Positions 47,108 to 49,756 of a stretch of DNA of 49,756 nt are shown here, in pieces. The notes under the pieces are model-generated. The model made no database searches and was not told the origin of the DNA. It worked only from the letters and a program-made list of their open reading frames with translations. Within the stretch, counting starts at the first letter, position 1. The number at the start of each line of letters is the position of its first letter. Source of the DNA: Ferrithrix thermotolerans DSM 19514 (GTDB lineage Bacteria; Actinomycetota; Acidimicrobiia; Acidimicrobiales; Acidimicrobiaceae); contig NZ_FQUL01000015.1 of assembly GCF_900128965.1 (NCBI RefSeq), positions 1-49,756 on the forward strand, in the 5' to 3' direction. The translations under genes were made by a program, and so were the position numbers.

Positions 47108-48193
47108 ATGGGTCTATCGATCGGAATCGTTGGACTTCCCAATGTGGGAAAGTCCACCCTATTCAATGCTCTGACGAAGAACCAGGTCTTGGCTGCAAAC
47201 TATCCGTTCGCCACGATTGAGCCAAACATCGGTGTCGTACCGCTTCCCGATCCACGACTGAACGCACTTGCCGACCTATATAACAGCGCAAGGATCGTTC
47301 CAGCAACGGTAACTTTTGTAGACATAGCGGGGATCGTGAAGGGCGCCTCCAAAGGAGAAGGACTTGGCAACAAGTTTCTAAGTGCCATAAAAGAGTGTGA
47401 CGCCATCTGTCAAGTTGTACGTGTGTTCGACGACCCTGACGTAATACACGTAGATGGCGCAGTTTCACCAAGTTCGGATATCGAGACTATCAATACAGAA
47501 CTAATATTGGCCGACCTTCAAACCATCGAAAACCGCCTCGTGAAACTAGAGAAAGAGGCCAAGAAGAATCCTGAGCTCAAGCCGGTTCTCGAGGCAGCTG
47601 TTCGGGCTTTTGAGACTCTAAATGGAGGAAAAACGCTTTACAGCGCAGAACAAGAACATGCAATCAGCCTCGAACTGCTCAAGGAGCTCCATCTTCTTAC
47701 TGCAAAACCATTCATCTACGTATTCAACGTCGACGAAAGCTCCTTGACCGACAAGGATGCTACCAGGGATTTAGCAGAGATGGTAAAGCCAGCCAAGTGT
47801 ATTACCCTTTCAGCGCAGTTCGAGGCTGAACTTGCCTCATTGGATCCGGTGGATGCTAAAGAGTTGCTCTCTGAATATGGGTTGGAGGAATCAGGGCTGG
47901 AGCAGCTGGCCCGAGTTGGATTTGAAACCCTAGGTCTACAGACGTTTCTGACCTCTGGCACCAAAGAGACACGAGCTTGGACCATCAAAAAAGGATCCAC
48001 AGCGCCCCAAGCTGCAGGAACGATACACAGCGATTTTGAGCGGGGTTTCATAAAGGCAGAGGTTGTAAGCTACGCAGACCTTGTCGAGCTAGGCTCCGTT
48101 GCTGCTGTCCGCTCAGCAGGGAAAGCTAGGGTAGAGGGGAAGGAATACGTTATGCAGGATGGGGATGTCGTCGAGTTTAGATTCAACGTCTAA
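47108..48193 (+). CDS. ychF: Ribosome-associated ATPase YchF (Obg-like ATPase)
   Basis: A TRAFAC-class P-loop protein that prefers ATP and binds ribosomes, implicated in translation and oxidative-stress response. G1 is GIVGLPNVGKSTLFNAL; the DxxG region is FVDIAGIVKGASKGEGLGN; G4 has the YchF form YVFNVDE; the C-terminal TGS domain begins near LQTFLTSGTKETRAW. ATG at 47108 has AGGAAGGA upstream and matches the family N-terminus (MGLSIGIVGLPNVGKST); the open frame begins earlier at 47036. 361 residues. Confidence 0.96.
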   Translation: MGLSIGIVGLPNVGKSTLFNALTKNQVLAANYPFATIEPNIGVVPLPDPRLNALADLYNSARIVPATVTFVDIAGIVKGASKGEGLGNKFLSAIKECDAICQVVRVFDDPDVIHVDGAVSPSSDIETINTELILADLQTIENRLVKLEKEAKKNPELKPVLEAAVRAFETLNGGKTLYSAEQEHAISLELLKELHLLTAKPFIYVFNVDESSLTDKDATRDLAEMVKPAKCITLSAQFEAELASLDPVDAKELLSEYGLEESGLEQLARVGFETLGLQTFLTSGTKETRAWTIKKGSTAPQAAGTIHSDFERGFIKAEVVSYADLVELGSVAAVRSAGKARVEGKEYVMQDGDVVEFRFNV

Positions 48194-48220
48194 GATCGGA
48201 GCCACACCAAGGCAATCCCT

Positions 48221-48782
48221 CTACCGCATCCCATCTGGGTTCTGTTGTACCACCTTGTCTATGAAGTTATCGACCAGCCTGTACGCTCTCTCTTGCAGAT
48301 CTTTCTCTCACAGAGGTTTGAAGGAGCATCTTTTCTATAGATATCTAAAGGGAGCCGAGTTCAACGTCAGCTCCAGCATCCAACCAGGTGCGAAACACAG
48401 ACACATTTACCTCAGGATGAAACTGCAAAGACAAAAGAGTGTCCATCTGAAACGCCTGCAGAGCTTTAGGACTGCTCGCTAAGGTTCGAGCCAACGGTGG
48501 AGTGGTCCCTCTATCGTAGTGAAACTGAAACCAATCTCCTCCCGGAATAAGACTCTCGCCGTAACTGTCCACAGGGTGCCAGCCGATCTCATAATGAGGC
48601 GCACGTGGTACGATACCTCCGAAACTACGTGCTATAACCTGGCCACCGAAACAGATACCCAGGATGCTCAGCCGAGCGTCACGAGCCTTCAAGATCTCCT
48701 CGCTCTCACGCTCAGAGCAATTCCAAGAATCTGCAGCGTACACTGACCACGGAGCTTCTAAGAGTAAAACCAAATCTACATT
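48221..48782 (-). pseudogene. Class I glutamine amidotransferase-like gene, decayed
   Basis: The readable core contains the nucleophile motif LGICFGGQVIARSFGG and the catalytic pair in LSLQFHPEVNV, with EAPWSVYAADSW before them and EIGWHPVDSY between, as in the stand-alone GMP-synthase-like amidotransferases. Three defects are seen: the first ~60 residues are missing (the frame starts abruptly near 48782), an in-frame TAG lies at 48345-48347, and a frameshift near 48286 is needed to reach the tail AYRLVDNFIDKVVQQ, which ends at TAG 48221-48223. It is convergent with ychF. Confidence 0.75.
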
Positions 48783-48797
48783 AAAAAGCAGGCATCA

Positions 48798-49087
48798 CTA
48801 CTTCGATATTTGGGTCGCCGCAGGCCTCTTCAGGAGCCACTTGGAAGCATGTGAAATCAAATCCCCGATCGCCTTACGTTCGCCGAGCCTCTTCAGCTCT
48901 GCGACTGTGCGCAGGCGGCTCTGGCAGATAGATAGGACGAGGAAGCTTCCCGGCGAGTTGAACCGCCCGCCGTGGAGACGAGCCCCTCGCCGCTCAGTGG
49001 GTCGTAGCGGGATCCGAGATGCCGAAAGCCTTGACCGGTGAACACCGTCAGTAACGCGGTGGTCATCCGGCCGGCGTCGACGACCAC
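48798..49087 (-). pseudogene. RES-domain toxin (NAD-degrading type) remnant
   Basis: Frame one reads VFTGQGFRHLGSRYDPLSGEG; after the CCCC run at 48983-48986, frame two continues RLHGGRFNSPGSFLVLSIC, then QSRLRTVAELKRLGER and a short tail to TAG at 48798-48800. Together they match the DPLSGEGAxxxGGRFNxPG core of RES-domain toxins, which degrade NAD+ and pair with Xre-type antitoxins. One G lost in that run explains the break. The C-terminal half of the domain is missing and no antitoxin gene is recognisable upstream. The segment looks richer in G+C than its surroundings, suggesting acquisition. Confidence 0.65.
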
Positions 49088-49175
49088 CCTGCTACGCCGT
49101 CACGCCCTCGGCCATGGTTAGCCCGAACTTACAACCGCCCCTGACCCAGATATCACCCATGAAGTGGAAAGATAG

Positions 49176-49756
49176 CTAAGGGTTGGCTGAAAGTGTAGAC
49201 ACGAGTGCCTTGACAGGGTGGTTTTGGTGTGATGCTATGATCTGGTGAAACGCTTTAGCGGTGCCATGCATGTTGCCACTACTCTCCCCAGCACAAGGAC
49301 AAGATCTATGAGACCCATCTCCTTCGGCGCTCCTACCGCCAAGATGGCAAGGTAAAGAACGAGACCCTGGCCAATCTGTCCTATCTCCCCACCGAGACCA
49401 TTCAGGTCATCCGTGAGTCCTTGGCTGGTAAGCACCATGTGGTTGCTGAGGAGGGCTTTGCAATCAAGCGAAGTCTGCCCCATGGGCATGTGGCGGCTCT
49501 TTCAGCGATGGCGAACAAGTTAAAGCTCCCCTCTCTTCTTGGACCCGCCTGTCGTGAGCGAGATATCATCTATGCCCTGATTCTTGCCAAAGCCATTCAC
49601 CCAGCCTCAAAGCTCGCCACCTCCCGGTGGTTCAACGACACCACCTTGGGGGCTGACCTCTCGGTTGGGGGCATCTCAACCGATGAGATCTACTCGGCCA
49701 TGGACTGGCTCTATGAGCGCCAAGGAACGATTGAAGCGACACTTGGCCAAACGTCA
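49176..49756 (+). mobile_element. 5' part of an IS1634-family insertion sequence
   Basis: The element begins at or near CTAAGGGTTGGCT (49176-49188), which matches in inverted orientation the repeat at 284-296. A short leader of about 80 bases precedes the transposase, which runs off the window edge. It is in the same orientation as the partial copy at the left edge. The two partial copies together bound the whole unique segment. Confidence 0.75.
49266..49756 (+). CDS. IS1634-family transposase, N-terminal part with a frame break near the start
   Basis: ATG at 49266 gives MHVATT, the usual start of this transposase group, but the long frame (164 codons, HKDKIYETHLLRRSYR, then QDGKVKNETLANLSYLP ... 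SRWFNDTTLG to the edge) is in another phase. In that phase a TAG at 49256-49258 precedes any ATG. The break lies within about 15 bases around the CTCCCC at 49283-49288. This may be a true inactivating indel, a sequencing error at a contig end, or a different start (for example an internal Met). The 3' part is outside the window. Confidence 0.72.

Overview
The window looks like chromosomal DNA of an actinobacterium, with roughly balanced base composition by eye. The best guess is an acidophilic Acidimicrobiia-type lineage (inferred from gene order and moderate G+C; no 16S is present). Evidence for an actinobacterium: the run argS-lysA-hom-thrC-rho-rpmE-prfA-prmC-tsaC-glyA-wecA-atp, and a cytochrome bcc-aa3 locus with di-haem QcrC, a multi-helix Rieske protein, the PDWY variant in QcrB and the small subunit CtaF. 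TTG and GTG start codons are very common.

Layout. 1-296: the 3' end of an IS1634-type insertion sequence, which has overwritten the end of a 2H-phosphoesterase gene (214-1074). 1079-8986: a complete F1Fo ATP synthase operon on the minus strand, including an unfused delta subunit with a duplicated N-terminal domain. 9119-23141: still minus strand, the WecA-type lipid-carrier transferase, glyA, tsaC, prmC, prfA, an unrecognised 339-residue protein, rpmE, rho, thrC, hom, lysA and argS. thrB is missing from its usual place. 23184-24255: gene-poor, with a tRNA-Arg(CCG). 24256-27600: murE and a family 2 glycosyltransferase (+), a DedA protein (-) and tatA (+) with a clear terminator. 27811-34833: one minus-strand operon, ctaE-qcrC-qcrA-qcrB-ctaC-ctaD-ctaF, encoding the whole bcc-aa3 respiratory branch. 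34906-41105: helD, divergent hemE-cgoX, then cobT and a GtrA-like gene. 41314-46576: an intact 14-helix MFS exporter downstream of a decayed MacAB-like efflux triad. 47108-48193: ychF. 48221-49087: two decayed genes, a class I glutamine amidotransferase and a RES-domain toxin. 49176-49756: the 5' part of a second IS1634-type copy.

How the genes work together. The bcc-aa3 oxidase builds the proton gradient that the ATP synthase spends, and hemE/cgoX supply the haem. argS, tRNA-Arg, prfA, prmC, rpmE, tsaC, rho, helD and ychF form a translation/transcription set. wecA, murE, the GT2 and the GtrA-like protein point to the cell envelope.

Most of the window is conserved housekeeping DNA. The unusual material is at the two IS-bounded edges and in the 43-49 kb region, where several genes are being lost. 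I see no CRISPR array, prophage or clearly new defence system. The best candidates for novelty are the 339-residue protein between rpmE and prfA and the fused, decaying efflux locus.
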